Shown here: positions 16,259 through 25,173 of the stretch, piece by piece
How the letters are laid out: each line of letters opens with the position of its first letter
How positions within the stretch are numbered: position 1 is the first letter of the stretch
Assembly (NCBI RefSeq): GCF_020178975.1
Contig: NZ_JAHXBU010000094.1
Location: 496,001 to 560,000, forward strand
Source: Cesiribacter sp. SM1
GTDB lineage: Bacteria; Bacteroidota; Bacteroidia; Cytophagales; Cyclobacteriaceae
Direction of reading: 5' to 3'
DNA: 64,000 bases
Made by a program: the position numbers and the translations under genes
Notes under the pieces: model-generated
The model's database searches: none
What the model was told of the DNA's origin: nothing
Seen by the model: the letters and a program-made list of their open reading frames with translations, nothing else

Positions 16259-18658
16259 ATGTTCGTAATAAAGAGAGACGGAAGACGCGAATCTGTACGC
16301 TTCGATAAAATCACAGCCCGCATTGAAAAGCTTTGCGGTGGCCTGGATGCCAATTTTGTAAGCCCGGTAGAGGTGGCCAAAAAGGTAATCAACGGCCTGT
16401 ACGATGGCGTTAGCACGCAGGAGCTGGATAACCTGGCAGCCGAAACATCGGCTTCTATGGCTACCCGCCACCCCGACTATGCAATTCTGGCGGCTCGCAT
16501 TGCGGTAAGCAACCTGCACAAAGTAACCAGCAGCAGCTTTAGCAACACCATGAAGCGTCTCTACACCTATGTAGACCCTAAAACAGGTGAAAACGCATCG
16601 CTCATCAGCAAAGAGGCCTGGAAAGTGGTGAAGGAGCATGCCAAAACGCTGGACGACGCCATTGTATACGAGCGCGACTTTACCTACGACTACTTTGGTT
16701 TTAAAACGCTGGAGCGCTCTTACCTGATGAAGTGCGATGGCAAAATCGTAGAACGTCCCCAGCACATGCTGATGCGTGTAGCGGTGGGTATTCACATGGA
16801 TGATATTGATTCTGCCATTGAAACCTACAACCTGCTGAGCGAAAAGTGGTTTACACACGCTACGCCTACCCTCTTCAATGCTGGTACGCCTAAGCCGCAA
16901 ATGTCGTCCTGCTTCCTGCTTACCATGAAGGACGACTCTATCGACGGCATTTACGATACGCTTAAGCAGTGCGCACTGATTTCACAAAGTGCCGGCGGTA
17001 TTGGTCTTTCTATTCATAATGTACGTGCCACTGGCTCTTACATTAAAGGCACCAACGGTACCTCCAACGGCCTGATCCCGATGCTGCGTGTGTTTAACGA
17101 CACTGCCCGCTATGTAGATCAGGGCGGCGGCAAGCGCAAAGGTGCTTTTGCCGTATACCTGGAACCCTGGCATGCCGATATCTTTGACTGGCTGGAACTG
17201 CGTAAAAACCACGGCAAGGAAGAGCTGCGTGCCCGTGACCTGTTCTATGCCCTCTGGACACCAGACCTGTTCATGAAGCGTGTGGAAGAAAATGGCGAAT
17301 GGAGCCTCTTCTGCCCTAATGAGTGTCCCGGCCTTGGCGATTGCTACGGCGAAGAATTTGAAAAACTTTACACCAAATACGAGCGCGAAGGCCGTGCCCG
17401 TAAAGTGGTAAAAGCACAGGATCTGTGGTTTGAAGTGCTGGAATCTCAGATTGAGACCGGTACGCCATACATGCTCTACAAAGACCATGCAAACCGCAAG
17501 AGCAACCAGAAGAACCTGGGTACCATCAAGAGCTCCAACCTCTGCACCGAAATCATGGAGTATACCTCTAAAGACGAGGTAGCGGTATGTAACCTGGCTT
17601 CTCTTGCCCTGAATAAATATGTTGATTACGATGCCAAAGGCAACCCGTTCTTCAACCACCAGAAACTGTATGAAATTACCAAGGTAGCCACCAAGAACCT
17701 CAACAAGGTTATTGACCTGAACTACTACCCGGTGCCAGAGGCGCGCAATTCAAACATGCGTCACCGCCCTATTGGCCTGGGGGTACAGGGCCTGGCCGAT
17801 GCCTTTATAATGCTGCGCATGCCTTTTGATAGCCCTGAGGCCCGCCGCATGAACGAAGACATCTTTGAAACGATATACTATGGCGCCATGGAAGCTTCTA
17901 TGGAGCTGGCCCAGAAAGATGGTCCTTACCAGACTTTCAAAGGATCTCCTGTAAGCAAGGGAATCTTCCAGTTCGATATGTGGGGTGTTACGCCTAAGAG
18001 CGGCCGCTGGGACTGGATTAGCCTGAAGCAGCAGGTGAAGAAGCACGGGGTGCGCAACTCCCTGCTGGTAGCGCCAATGCCTACCGCTTCTACCTCGCAG
18101 ATCCTGGGCAACAACGAGTGCTTTGAGCCATATACCACCAATATCTACAGCCGTCGTACGCTTAGTGGTGAGTTTATTGTCATCAACAAGCACCTGCTGA
18201 AAGACCTGATTGCCCTTGGCCTGTGGGATGAAAACATGAAGAACCGCCTGATTGCCGCCAATGGCTCAGTGCAGGAAATTCCTGAAATTCCGCAGCACAT
18301 CAAGGACCTGTACCGTACCGTTTGGGAAATTTCCCAGAAGTCGATCATGGACATGGCCGCCGACCGTGGTGCCTACATTTGCCAGAGCCAGAGCCTGAAC
18401 ATCCACATCCAGGACCCGAACTTCGGCAAAATGACCTCCATGCACTTCTACAGCTGGAAAAAAGGCCTCAAAACCGGTATGTACTACCTGCGTACCAAAG
18501 CTGCTACACAAGCCATTCAGTTCACGGTTGACAAAGCCGCCCTGAACCAGCCAAAAGCTGAGGCGAAGCAGGTAGAGGTTAGCAACGAAGACCAAAACCG
18601 CTCCGACATGGCCTGCTCTCTGGATAATCCGGATGCCTGCGAGGCCTGCGGCAGCTAA
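16259..18658 (+). CDS. nrdA: Ribonucleoside-diphosphate reductase alpha subunit (class Ia)
   Basis: The protein has 799 residues and matches eukaryote-like R1. An ATP-cone opens the protein ([20 protein letters not shown]), then active-site segments [64 protein letters not shown] and [19 protein letters not shown]. The C-terminus ends CEACGS, the CxxC redox pair that re-reduces the active-site disulfide. It is the catalytic and allosteric subunit and pairs with NrdB just upstream. A strong GNRA-loop terminator follows 40 bases after the stop. Confidence 0.97.
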   Translation: MFVIKRDGRRESVRFDKITARIEKLCGGLDANFVSPVEVAKKVINGLYDGVSTQELDNLAAETSASMATRHPDYAILAARIAVSNLHKVTSSSFSNTMKRLYTYVDPKTGENASLISKEAWKVVKEHAKTLDDAIVYERDFTYDYFGFKTLERSYLMKCDGKIVERPQHMLMRVAVGIHMDDIDSAIETYNLLSEKWFTHATPTLFNAGTPKPQMSSCFLLTMKDDSIDGIYDTLKQCALISQSAGGIGLSIHNVRATGSYIKGTNGTSNGLIPMLRVFNDTARYVDQGGGKRKGAFAVYLEPWHADIFDWLELRKNHGKEELRARDLFYALWTPDLFMKRVEENGEWSLFCPNECPGLGDCYGEEFEKLYTKYEREGRARKVVKAQDLWFEVLESQIETGTPYMLYKDHANRKSNQKNLGTIKSSNLCTEIMEYTSKDEVAVCNLASLALNKYVDYDAKGNPFFNHQKLYEITKVATKNLNKVIDLNYYPVPEARNSNMRHRPIGLGVQGLADAFIMLRMPFDSPEARRMNEDIFETIYYGAMEASMELAQKDGPYQTFKGSPVSKGIFQFDMWGVTPKSGRWDWISLKQQVKKHGVRNSLLVAPMPTASTSQILGNNECFEPYTTNIYSRRTLSGEFIVINKHLLKDLIALGLWDENMKNRLIAANGSVQEIPEIPQHIKDLYRTVWEISQKSIMDMAADRGAYICQSQSLNIHIQDPNFGKMTSMHFYSWKKGLKTGMYYLRTKAATQAIQFTVDKAALNQPKAEAKQVEVSNEDQNRSDMACSLDNPDACEACGS

Positions 18659-18962
18659 GATTCTGCTCGATAATTTGAGTGTTTATGATGAAGCGATTCC
18701 CCTAGCTCGAAAGGGCTAGGGGTTTTGTTAATGTCAAAGCAAGAAAATAATTATGAAATTTGGTAGGCCTATGAAACAAAAGGCCCCTTAACAACAAATC
18801 TTGGCGGAGCAGTTGTTAAAGGGCTGAATAAGTCATTTCTAGCATTTACAAGGGCAAGTGGTTAGCCCCTGCTATACTATTATAAACTTGAAAGGGAGAG
18901 TAAAGTTAATAGTTGAATAGCTAAAGTTATCCACAAAATTACTTTACAAAATATACCAGAGT
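18659..18962. other. Gap after nrdA: terminator cassette then AT-rich promoter region
   Basis: This 304-bp stretch carries the nrdA terminator cassette (18674-18726) and AT-rich sequence leading to the interrupted gene at 18963. No coding frame is convincing. Confidence 0.55.
18674..18727 (+). terminator. nrdA terminator, cassette copy 1
   Basis: A 10-bp stem (18699-18708 with 18713-18722; CCCCTAGCTC/GGGCTAGGGG) closed by a GAAA tetraloop and followed by TTTTG. The 29 bases before the variable stem (18674-18702) recur exactly at 19600-19628, where a second terminator with a different inner stem stands. Confidence 0.85.
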
Positions 18963-19598
18963 ATGCCAATGAGCATTCTTAAATTTAAACCCACTGATAT
19001 TCATCACTTAAGCCAGTTAGGAACACTTGCAAAAAATAATCAGATTGAAAAGTATCTTACCATGGATGAACAGAAACCTTTTGATCCTGCAAAGGACTAT
19101 TATGGGGGTCTGAGAAAAACTTTATGTAAGTGTCTCAGAAGTGGTAGACTTAGTGACCTAATTGATGAAGTCCAAAAGCTATAATTTAGGCATCCTAAAC
19201 AAAGAAGCACATATTTAGAACTAGCATCGAATTTTCTTACGGTATTAGGAGATGCTAAAATAGGTGCTGCAAGTAAGGTTACATGCAAGCTACCCATTGT
19301 TGAAAACTGCGTTATCTCAGCACCTTCACATCTATGTGTTGATATTAATAGTAAGAGATGGTTAATTTGGTTTTACTTCGCAGAGGATGAACTTTTGTTA
19401 GAGAGAATTCAAATTCAGCTACAACTGATGAAGAAAATGGCTCCTGCAGGTACAGTGCCAACGATCATTGATTTGAGGCAGGAAAAGTTATATCAAACTG
19501 ATGATATGACCATTAGCATCTATGAATTCCTGGTAGAGGAGGAAATTTCCTTTTTAGTAGGTTACCTGAGTGATAGAAGCAGATATTTTGCTGCATAA
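18963..19598 (+). pseudogene. Unknown AT-rich gene interrupted by one in-frame TAA
   Basis: A frame from ATG 18963 runs 73 codons to TAA 19182-19184, then continues in the same frame for 137 more sense codons to TAA 19596-19598. Read through, it would be about 210 residues, so this looks like one gene with a single nonsense codon rather than two small genes. The part after the stop reads like protein (RHPKQRSTYLELASNFLTVL, CVDINSKRWLIWFYFAEDEL, ISIYEFLVEEEISFLVGYL). I recognise no family. It is AT-richer than its neighbours and sits between two copies of a terminator cassette, which suggests acquisition. The truncated 73-residue product could still be made. Confidence 0.6.
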
Positions 19599-19599
19599 T

Positions 19600-19653
19600 T
19601 TTGAGTGTTTATGATGAAGCGATTCCCCCGGTGCGAAAGTGCCGGGGGTTTTG
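19600..19653 (+). terminator. Terminator, cassette copy 2
   Basis: The stem CCCCCGGTGC (19625-19634) pairs with GTGCCGGGGG (19639-19648) around a GAAA loop and is followed by TTTTGTTTTT. The 29 bases at 19600-19628 are identical to 18674-18702. It starts one base after the stop of the interrupted gene. Confidence 0.85.
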
Positions 19654-19724
19654 TTTTTATGTGGTATAAAAGAAGAAGTCTATTCGGCTTATCTTTATTG
19701 TAGGTGAGGTTGAGAAGGGGTTAT

Positions 19725-19917
19725 TTGCGAGGAGGAACGACGAAGCAATCTGGCTTCTATTGAGCAGTTAGATTCTATTGTCTGCAAACTTTGCCCATAC
19801 TACAGTTAATAAATGGAATAGAGTAAGCAGGAAAGCTTAGCAACTATGGGACTCTTCTATCTATAAACTCGAACTGCACCATTTCATAGATGCCAGATTG
19901 CCGCGCTGCGCTCGCAA
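19725..19917. repeat. MITE-like element with imperfect terminal inverted repeats
   Basis: TTGCGAG...GCAATCTGGC (19725-19754) and GCCAGATTGC...CTCGCAA (19892-19917) are inverted copies with a variable middle and enclose about 137 bp without a gene. Repeats ending in GCAATCT and CTCGCAA are a familiar dispersed palindromic type in bacterial genomes. Mobility is inferred from the structure only. Confidence 0.45.
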
Positions 19918-19921
19918 AAAC

Positions 19922-20092
19922 AGGAGAAATTGCAGTAGAGGGAGCAACTTTGAATTCAGGTGTTTAGGCAGTAAGCGGCTGCAAATGCAGGAATTAAGCT
20001 AGTAGAAGGATTGATTGCAAAACTTTATAAAGATGGTGGCAGGGGCGACTTCACAAGAGGCAAAATTACGAAGCAGTATTACTTATCTTGAC
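19922..20092 (+). pseudogene. Degenerate coding remnant
   Basis: Two frames that join by a frameshift read GEIAVEGATLNSGV and then NAGIKLVEGLIAKLYKDGG, continuing RGDFTRGKITKQYYLS to TGA. The segment looks like the end of a decayed gene next to the inverted repeat. No family is recognised, and chance cannot be excluded for so short a stretch. Confidence 0.22.
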
Positions 20093-20108
20093 TTAAGCCA
20101 TTGCGCAC

Positions 20109-20408
20109 TTATTTATACCAATCCTTTGCCAGGTCCAGCCACAGGGGATTATGTGCTTCGATGAGGGCTACTTTTTTGGCGCGCGGTCCTGCCTTTAGCT
20201 GCTTTTCCCGCTCCAGGGCTTCTTCGGCAGTAGGATGCTCTTCCCACCACACCAGTTTATGTACTTTATACCGGCTGCTGAAGGATTGGGAATGCAGGCT
20301 ATTCTTATGTTCCTCTACCCTGCGCTGCAAATCATCCGTCATGCCCGTGTAAAGAACGCTGTTGCTGCGGTTGCTTAAGAGGTACACGTAATAGTTAATG
20401 TATGCCAT
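20109..20408 (-). CDS. GIY-YIG nuclease family protein (UPF0213-like)
   Basis: The protein has 99 residues, the usual size of free-standing GIY-YIG proteins. The motif is YYVYLLSNRSNSVLYTGMTD near the start (YVY and YTG in place of GIY and YIG), followed by the conserved Arg in LQRRVEEHKN and the HKLVWWEEHPTAEEALEREK segment whose Glu binds metal in the family. Members are putative structure-specific nucleases of unclear role and are often mobile between bacteria. It stands alone on the minus strand in the accessory patch. Confidence 0.9.
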   Translation of the reverse strand: MAYINYYVYLLSNRSNSVLYTGMTDDLQRRVEEHKNSLHSQSFSSRYKVHKLVWWEEHPTAEEALEREKQLKAGPRAKKVALIEAHNPLWLDLAKDWYK

Positions 20409-20545
20409 TTAGCTTTGCGTATGCCATATATAATCCAAGAACCTGCAGAAGCCAATTGGTTTTCAGTAGATTAAGATTAGCAGTTTAGGCTGTGGCATTA
20501 TTCTGTTAGCATGAATGAAAGGCTGTTTTGGCTTTGAAAAAGCAA

Positions 20546-20572
20546 GAGCTGCACACCGGAGGCATGCAGCTC
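20546..20572 (-). terminator. Terminator of the PKD/beta-helix lipoprotein gene
   Basis: GAGCTGCA (20546-20553) pairs with TGCAGCTC (20565-20572); on the minus strand the hairpin is followed by TTGCTTTTT. It lies just downstream of the lipoprotein gene. Confidence 0.6.
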
Positions 20573-20608
20573 GATTAAAAATACAGGAAAAAAATTTCGT
20601 GGTGCTAC

Positions 20609-22621
20609 TTATTGTCTGTAGAACTTTAAGACTACGTTACTGGCAGTAGTGAGGGTTAACTCCCAATAGGGTATTCCTGTAATCTGGTCATATACCTTGT
20701 TTATCTCGTAACGCAGGTTCATGCTGCCAGGCGTGAGTTCTTTATCAAAGTTCATGCTTTCATCGCAGGGGTAATGGAACCTGCTTCTCCAGTTGCTTTC
20801 CTGAAATACCAGCTGGTTGTCGTTGGCAGTAACACTGCCTGTGATGTAATCTGCCTGGTAAGTGCCGTAGCAGTTATGGATTGGTTCAACATCAGAATAT
20901 ACACTCCAGATAAAACTGCCATCCTGCTCAATTTTGATACCTGCACCTGGCCGTGGGCTCATTTCCCAGGGGCTGTTGGCACCACCAAACCAGCGGTTGG
21001 CTGCCCGATCATATAACTTCTCATCAAAAACAAACCCTATTTTAAAACTATCATCATCCAGCCACACACCCGCCAGCTGATCAGCATAGGCTGCGTCGGA
21101 GGTAAGTTTGTAATTGCCTGACACCAGGCTGCCGAAGGTATTAGCAGTAGGTGCATTTGCGTTGATCTGGGCACCTTTGTCGGTGTAGCCCAGCAGACCC
21201 CAGCCCAAGCCCTGCTGAATGGTAGCGTTTTCAACAGAGACCTTAGCTGTTAGGGCAACCGCCACATTCGCTTTCAGTCCGGGATAGAAAGGGACCTCCT
21301 TGTTGCCTGCATACGATACTTCGGTGTGGCGAAGTCTGTTAAGATCACTGGTAGAGTGGAATAAGATACCTCCCCAATAGCTGGAAGCAGATTTAGTATG
21401 GGCAGTAAAAGTAATTTTACCCGCATCTGTTCCTGTAGCATTCAAATAGCCGTTTGCTACTCTTAAAACTGTTTCCTCTTTAAATTCAAAGGTGGCACCC
21501 TCGGCAATACGCACACCAGATTCAATGATGATATCGCTGCTTACATAGTAGCCTGAGCCATCGTTAAAATCAGGCCATACTACATGAGATGCATGATTTA
21601 CCACACCACCGGTTTCCACACCGTTAAAGCCGTTGTTTCCGCTATAGTGTGAGAAGAAGTCGAGCTTGTGCAGCTCACGGGCCGGTAAGTACATGGCACT
21701 GCCGGTGTTATTCACAAAAGCGTTGGTTTCAAACTTGTTAAGTGTTGCCATGCCCTGCACATACATGCCATAGCCAGCACTCTCATAAACATTGGTACCG
21801 GTCATTTTTAAAGCTGCGCCACTGTTTGCGCTGCCCATCATAATAATGCCTGCCTTGATGCCTGGTAGATCTACAAAGCTACTGCTGCCTGCATCCGAAA
21901 GAGTTACATTCTCAAATTCATTCAAAGGATTGTTGCTGATAAAAGCAATGCCTTTCCAGAAGCCCCTGACAGCATTTTTTCCCGCAAAGGTCACGCGCTT
22001 TTCATGAGTTCCGGTACCGTCGTTAGTACCCTTGGCAATGAGGGCGCCGGATGGATGAATGGTAAGGCCTTTATCCTGCTCGAATTCTATGCGAACCCCT
22101 GGTTTAACAGTAAGCTTGGCAGAAACCACCACATCGGCAGTGACAATATAATCGGCCAGTGCGGCATCTGTAAAGATATCTTCCAGTACCCGGTCTTCGG
22201 TTATGTCTTCGCTGATGATGATGGCAGCAGGCTCGCTGGGTTCCTGACCTGGAGCAAGAGCGGTGATCTTTACTTCGTCGGTGGCATAGCCCCGGGCATT
22301 GCTTATTTTAAGTTCTACCACATATTCACCAGTTACATCGGCAATAAAAGTGGAAGTCATGGAAGTAGCTCCGTTTATATTTGCAACGCTGCTGGCAGGT
22401 TTGGTTTTAAGTATCCAGTTATAGCCAAAGGACTTGCCATTACCATCTTTAGAGGCAGATCCATTGAGAGTTACCAGCGTGCCGGCTGCTACCTGCTGAT
22501 CGGGGCCAGCTTTGGCCTCCAGCTGGTGCTGAGGCTGTGGTAGTGTTTCATCTTCTTCACAAGCAAACATGCTTAAGGTCAGGAACAGAAGAAAATAGGC
22601 GAGTTTGAAAAACGTGTTCAT
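20609..22621 (-). CDS. Large surface lipoprotein with PKD-like and parallel beta-helix regions
   Basis: From ATG 22621 the protein has 670 residues; a TTG five codons upstream (22636) is an alternative. The signal peptide ends LTLSMFAC, followed by EEDE, an acidic run after the lipidated Cys that in Bacteroidota marks export to the cell surface. A PKD/Ig-like domain follows (about 35-125, GTLVTLNGSASKDGNGKSFGYNW), then many short strands typical of right-handed beta-helix proteins (about 150-520), and a C-terminal domain of unknown type. It probably acts in adhesion or binding; no enzyme motif was found. Confidence 0.82.
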   Translation of the reverse strand: MNTFFKLAYFLLFLTLSMFACEEDETLPQPQHQLEAKAGPDQQVAAGTLVTLNGSASKDGNGKSFGYNWILKTKPASSVANINGATSMTSTFIADVTGEYVVELKISNARGYATDEVKITALAPGQEPSEPAAIIISEDITEDRVLEDIFTDAALADYIVTADVVVSAKLTVKPGVRIEFEQDKGLTIHPSGALIAKGTNDGTGTHEKRVTFAGKNAVRGFWKGIAFISNNPLNEFENVTLSDAGSSSFVDLPGIKAGIIMMGSANSGAALKMTGTNVYESAGYGMYVQGMATLNKFETNAFVNNTGSAMYLPARELHKLDFFSHYSGNNGFNGVETGGVVNHASHVVWPDFNDGSGYYVSSDIIIESGVRIAEGATFEFKEETVLRVANGYLNATGTDAGKITFTAHTKSASSYWGGILFHSTSDLNRLRHTEVSYAGNKEVPFYPGLKANVAVALTAKVSVENATIQQGLGWGLLGYTDKGAQINANAPTANTFGSLVSGNYKLTSDAAYADQLAGVWLDDDSFKIGFVFDEKLYDRAANRWFGGANSPWEMSPRPGAGIKIEQDGSFIWSVYSDVEPIHNCYGTYQADYITGSVTANDNQLVFQESNWRSRFHYPCDESMNFDKELTPGSMNLRYEINKVYDQITGIPYWELTLTTASNVVLKFYRQ

Positions 22622-23172
22622 CTCTTTGAGCTTCAAAAATGTAAGATTCTGGTTAAGGTGTTACAGCTGAATTTTTTGCTGTGATACCGGTCAGACCAAA
22701 GAGGTTGAAAAAGCGTTGCCTGAGCTAAAAAAGATTTTTCAGTTTTTTTACCTATGCGCAGATGCTGCCAGAAACTGCTTGCGCCAGGTGCTATAGACTG
22801 CTTTTCCCGGCAAACCACAAGTTTAAGCGCAGGGGTAAATGTGCCTGTTTTCAGAAATGGCATATAGTCTCTGTGCACTTTCCCCCCTGGAAGTAAAAAA
22901 ACCACCTGCTGTGTACACAGGCCTTTTGCCGCACATCATCAGTACAGATGCTGCTGAAGCCACAGGTTTAGCCGCAGCAAATTTTTTCTATAAGTGAGCA
23001 TCAGGCAAAAACTACTCTGGCAGCATAGATTCACACATTATCTTTAAGGAGAGCTTTTTATTAATTGTGTTTAATAAAAAAATTAATAGTTAAACAAAAC
23101 AATTATTTATTAACCTAGTATATCCCTTTATAGCTAAGATAAATTATTTACTGTTAAACAAACAGACAAGCA
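22622..23172. other. Divergent AT-rich intergenic region
   Basis: This 551-bp stretch lies between two divergently transcribed lipoprotein genes. The last 130 bases are very AT-rich and carry the decamer GTTAAACAAA twice (23089-23098 and 23153-23162). An open frame on the minus strand at 22633-22905 is not convincing. Confidence 0.5.
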
Positions 23173-24597
23173 ATGAAGGGAATTTTTGAAAACTTTAACA
23201 ACCGCTGGAGCAGCCTTTTTATGGCGCTTACCCTGCTGACGCTGGTAGCTACCAGCTGTGATGACGACGACGACAATCCGGTTGTAGAACCAAGTAATGG
23301 AACTCTGCTGGAGCGGGTACAGAACGATCCGCAGCTTACTACCCTGGAGACCATTTTAACCATGCCCGAGTTTTCAGACCTGGCAGCAACAGCCGCAGAT
23401 GAAGATGCTAACATCACTATTTTTGCACCCACCGATGCCGCTTTTACAGCTCTGCTAAACACCCTGGGAGCAAGCTCTCTGAATGAGCTGCCCATGGAGG
23501 TAGTGCGCGAAGTTGTAGAATATCATATTGTAGGGCAGGCGCTGATGTCCTCACAGATCACGGCCGGGCAGGTAACTACCCTGCAGGGCGAAAGCCTTAC
23601 GGTTACCACCACTGGTGGCGTACAGGTAGATGGCATTGGTGTAACCCAGGCCGATGTTGAAGCCGATAATGGCGTTTTGCATAAAATAGGTGGTGTGCTG
23701 CTGCCCGAAGAACCACGCGCCGTGGCAGGTACAATTCTGGCACCGGCTTATTTTAATAATAACTTCAGCATACTGGTAGATGCCCTGCGTACAGCCGGTC
23801 TTGTAGATGATCTGCTAGGTGAAGGGCCTTACACTGTTTTTGCACCAACAAACGATGCTTTTGAAGCAGCAGGCATTACCAGCCTGGAAGGAATGACTTC
23901 GGAAGACCTGCAGCCAATTTTACTCTACCATGTGGTAGACGGCGAAGTAATGGCAGCTGATTTAACTGCAGGCGCTGTTAACACACTGGCAGAGCAGGAT
24001 TTCTACGTAAGCCTTGCAGAAGATGGCGTGTACATTAATGGAATGTCGGAAGTAGTTACCACAGATGTAGCAGGTTCTAATGGCGTGGTGCACGTAATAA
24101 ACCGTACTTTGATGCCTCCTAGCCAGAGCATTGTTGAGATTGTGCAGGAAATGGCCAGTGCTGCGGATGGAGCAGAATTTACACAGCTGCTGGCAGCGGT
24201 ACAGCGGGTAAGTACCGGCGGCGGTGCTAACCTGGCAGAAGCGCTTAGTGGTGATAATAATGGCATGGGTTATACCGTGTTTGCACCCACCGATGCAGCC
24301 TTCCAGGCAGTGTATGATGCCGATAACGGTATTAACAGCATTGATGATATTCCGGTAGCTACGCTGCAGGCTATTCTGCTTACGCACGTTGTTAGCGGAC
24401 GGGTGTTTTCTACCGATCTGATGGATGGTAATGTGGCTCCTCTGCAAAGCGGAGAAACCCTTGTAATTGATGCCGGCACCCCATCGGTAATGGTAGAAGG
24501 TTCTAATGAAGCAAATATCAACGCCGGGGCCTCAAATGTACTGGCAACAAATGGCGTAATACATGTTATTGATCAAGTACTAATCCCTGCAAATTAA
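23173..24597 (+). CDS. Surface lipoprotein with three fasciclin (FAS1) domains
   Basis: The protein has 474 residues. The signal peptide ends LVATSC, followed by DDDDDNP, an acidic surface-export signal. Three FAS1 domains follow (about 40-180, 185-320, 320-474); each shows the FAS1 boxes, for example NITIFAPTDAAFTALL, YTVFAPTNDAFEAAG and YTVFAPTDAAFQAVYD, then the NGVLHKIGGVL, NGVVHVINRTL and NGVIHVIDQVL endings. FAS1 proteins act in adhesion and matrix binding. A strong terminator follows 27 bases later. Promoter elements were not identified in the AT-rich upstream region. Confidence 0.93.
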   Translation: MKGIFENFNNRWSSLFMALTLLTLVATSCDDDDDNPVVEPSNGTLLERVQNDPQLTTLETILTMPEFSDLAATAADEDANITIFAPTDAAFTALLNTLGASSLNELPMEVVREVVEYHIVGQALMSSQITAGQVTTLQGESLTVTTTGGVQVDGIGVTQADVEADNGVLHKIGGVLLPEEPRAVAGTILAPAYFNNNFSILVDALRTAGLVDDLLGEGPYTVFAPTNDAFEAAGITSLEGMTSEDLQPILLYHVVDGEVMAADLTAGAVNTLAEQDFYVSLAEDGVYINGMSEVVTTDVAGSNGVVHVINRTLMPPSQSIVEIVQEMASAADGAEFTQLLAAVQRVSTGGGANLAEALSGDNNGMGYTVFAPTDAAFQAVYDADNGINSIDDIPVATLQAILLTHVVSGRVFSTDLMDGNVAPLQSGETLVIDAGTPSVMVEGSNEANINAGASNVLATNGVIHVIDQVLIPAN

Positions 24598-24624
24598 GCC
24601 AGAAAGTTAAGGTCAATCCGGGCT

Positions 24625-24651
24625 AAAGCCATGACTTCTGGTCATGGCTTT
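24625..24651 (+). terminator. Terminator of the fasciclin gene
   Basis: AAAGCCATGAC (24625-24635) and GTCATGGCTTT (24641-24651) form an 11-bp stem with loop TTCTG and a short T-run. Confidence 0.8.
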
Positions 24652-24855
24652 CCTATTTCAGGTACCGGCGCCCTCCTACCCTGCAATGGCTGCATTAACA
24701 GCGGTGCAAGGCTTCCAAACTTTAGCAGGCAGGTGGCGTTACATATAATTGATAGCAGGTATGCTGTATGCAGCTAACTTGTTGGAAGGGAGAAGAACTA
24801 CAGCCTTATTAAAGTACGCCTGGAATAGATGAGCTAAAAAAGCTCTGTAAAAGAT

Positions 24856-24886
24856 TTTGATTCGAAGTTTCCACGCACTTAATTTG
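24856..24886 (+). promoter_or_regulatory. Putative cys operon promoter
   Basis: TTTG (24856-24859), exactly 19 bases, then TTAATTTG (24879-24886) match the Bacteroidota promoter TTTG-N19-TAnnTTTG with one mismatch. Transcription would start near 24893, about 7 bases before the ATG of the first Cys-rich leader peptide. Confidence 0.5.
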
Positions 24887-24899
24887 TAGTACAAAGCAA

Positions 24900-24977
24900 A
24901 TGAAAACCGCTAATCCAATAAACTGCTGTTGCCTTGCTTGTTGTGCTTACACAACGAAGGGAACATTATTGGGTTGA
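24900..24977 (+). CDS. Cys-rich leader peptide 1 of the cysE-cysK operon
   Basis: ATG 24900 to TGA 24975-24977 encodes 25 residues: MKTANPIN, then CCCLACC with five Cys codons (24924-24932 and 24939-24944), then AYTTKGTLLG. There is no protein domain; the value lies in the Cys codons. A ribosome that waits for Cys-tRNA would stall here, covering the segment CCTTGCTTGTTGTG (24932-24945) that otherwise pairs with CACAACGAAGG (24950-24960). The next elements are an antiterminator and a terminator in front of cysteine synthesis genes. The attenuation role is inferred from sequence and context. Confidence 0.75.
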   Translation: MKTANPINCCCLACCAYTTKGTLLG

Positions 24978-25039
24978 TTTGAATACGTTCATCACTGAAT
25001 AATGAAGAGCCCTTCGGATGATCCCGCAGGGCTTTTTTC
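24932..25039 (+). promoter_or_regulatory. Transcription attenuator 1 (anti-antiterminator, antiterminator, terminator)
   Basis: Segment 1 (24932-24945) pairs with segment 2 (24950-24960) via GTTGTG/CACAAC and CCTT/AAGG. Segment 2 with its 3' extension, CGAAGGG (24955-24961) and CATTATT (24964-24970), can instead pair with AATAATG (24998-25004) and CCCTTCG (25010-25016). That second structure removes the 5' arm of the terminator, AGCCCT-T-CGG (25008-25017) with CCG-C-AGGGCT (25024-25033), which is followed by TTTTTT. The structures are mutually exclusive, as in classical amino-acid attenuators: stalling at Cys codons would favour read-through. Confidence 0.7.
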
Positions 25040-25059
25040 GTTTTTACTGATACACCGCC

Positions 25060-25173
25060 ATGAACAAAGGTACCAGAACATACGGCCACAGCATCTACAC
25101 ATGCAGCTCTTGCTGTTGTTGTGTGTGTTGTACCCCTTTGCCGAAGGAGTGTTTCTGGTATAGTTGTGTGTAA
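25060..25173 (+). CDS. Cys-rich leader peptide 2 of the cysE-cysK operon
   Basis: ATG 25060 to TAA 25171-25173 encodes 37 residues with nine Cys: after MNKGTRTYGHSIYT comes CSSCCCCVCC (four Cys in a row at codons 18-21), then TPLPKE, and two more Cys before the stop. It begins 21 bases after the U-run of terminator 1 and no separate promoter is visible, so it would be transcribed only by read-through of attenuator 1. Immediately after the Cys run comes a small hairpin CCTTT/GAAGG and then the second antiterminator. It probably acts as a second sensor of Cys-tRNA. Confidence 0.75.
   Translation: MNKGTRTYGHSIYTCSSCCCCVCCTPLPKECFWYSCV

Larger units (their letters stand above)
19599..20108. other. 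Gap with terminator, inverted repeat and coding remnant
   Basis: This 510-bp stretch contains terminator cassette copy 2, a long imperfect inverted repeat (19725-19917) and a degenerate coding remnant (about 19922-20092). No intact gene is visible. Confidence 0.55.
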
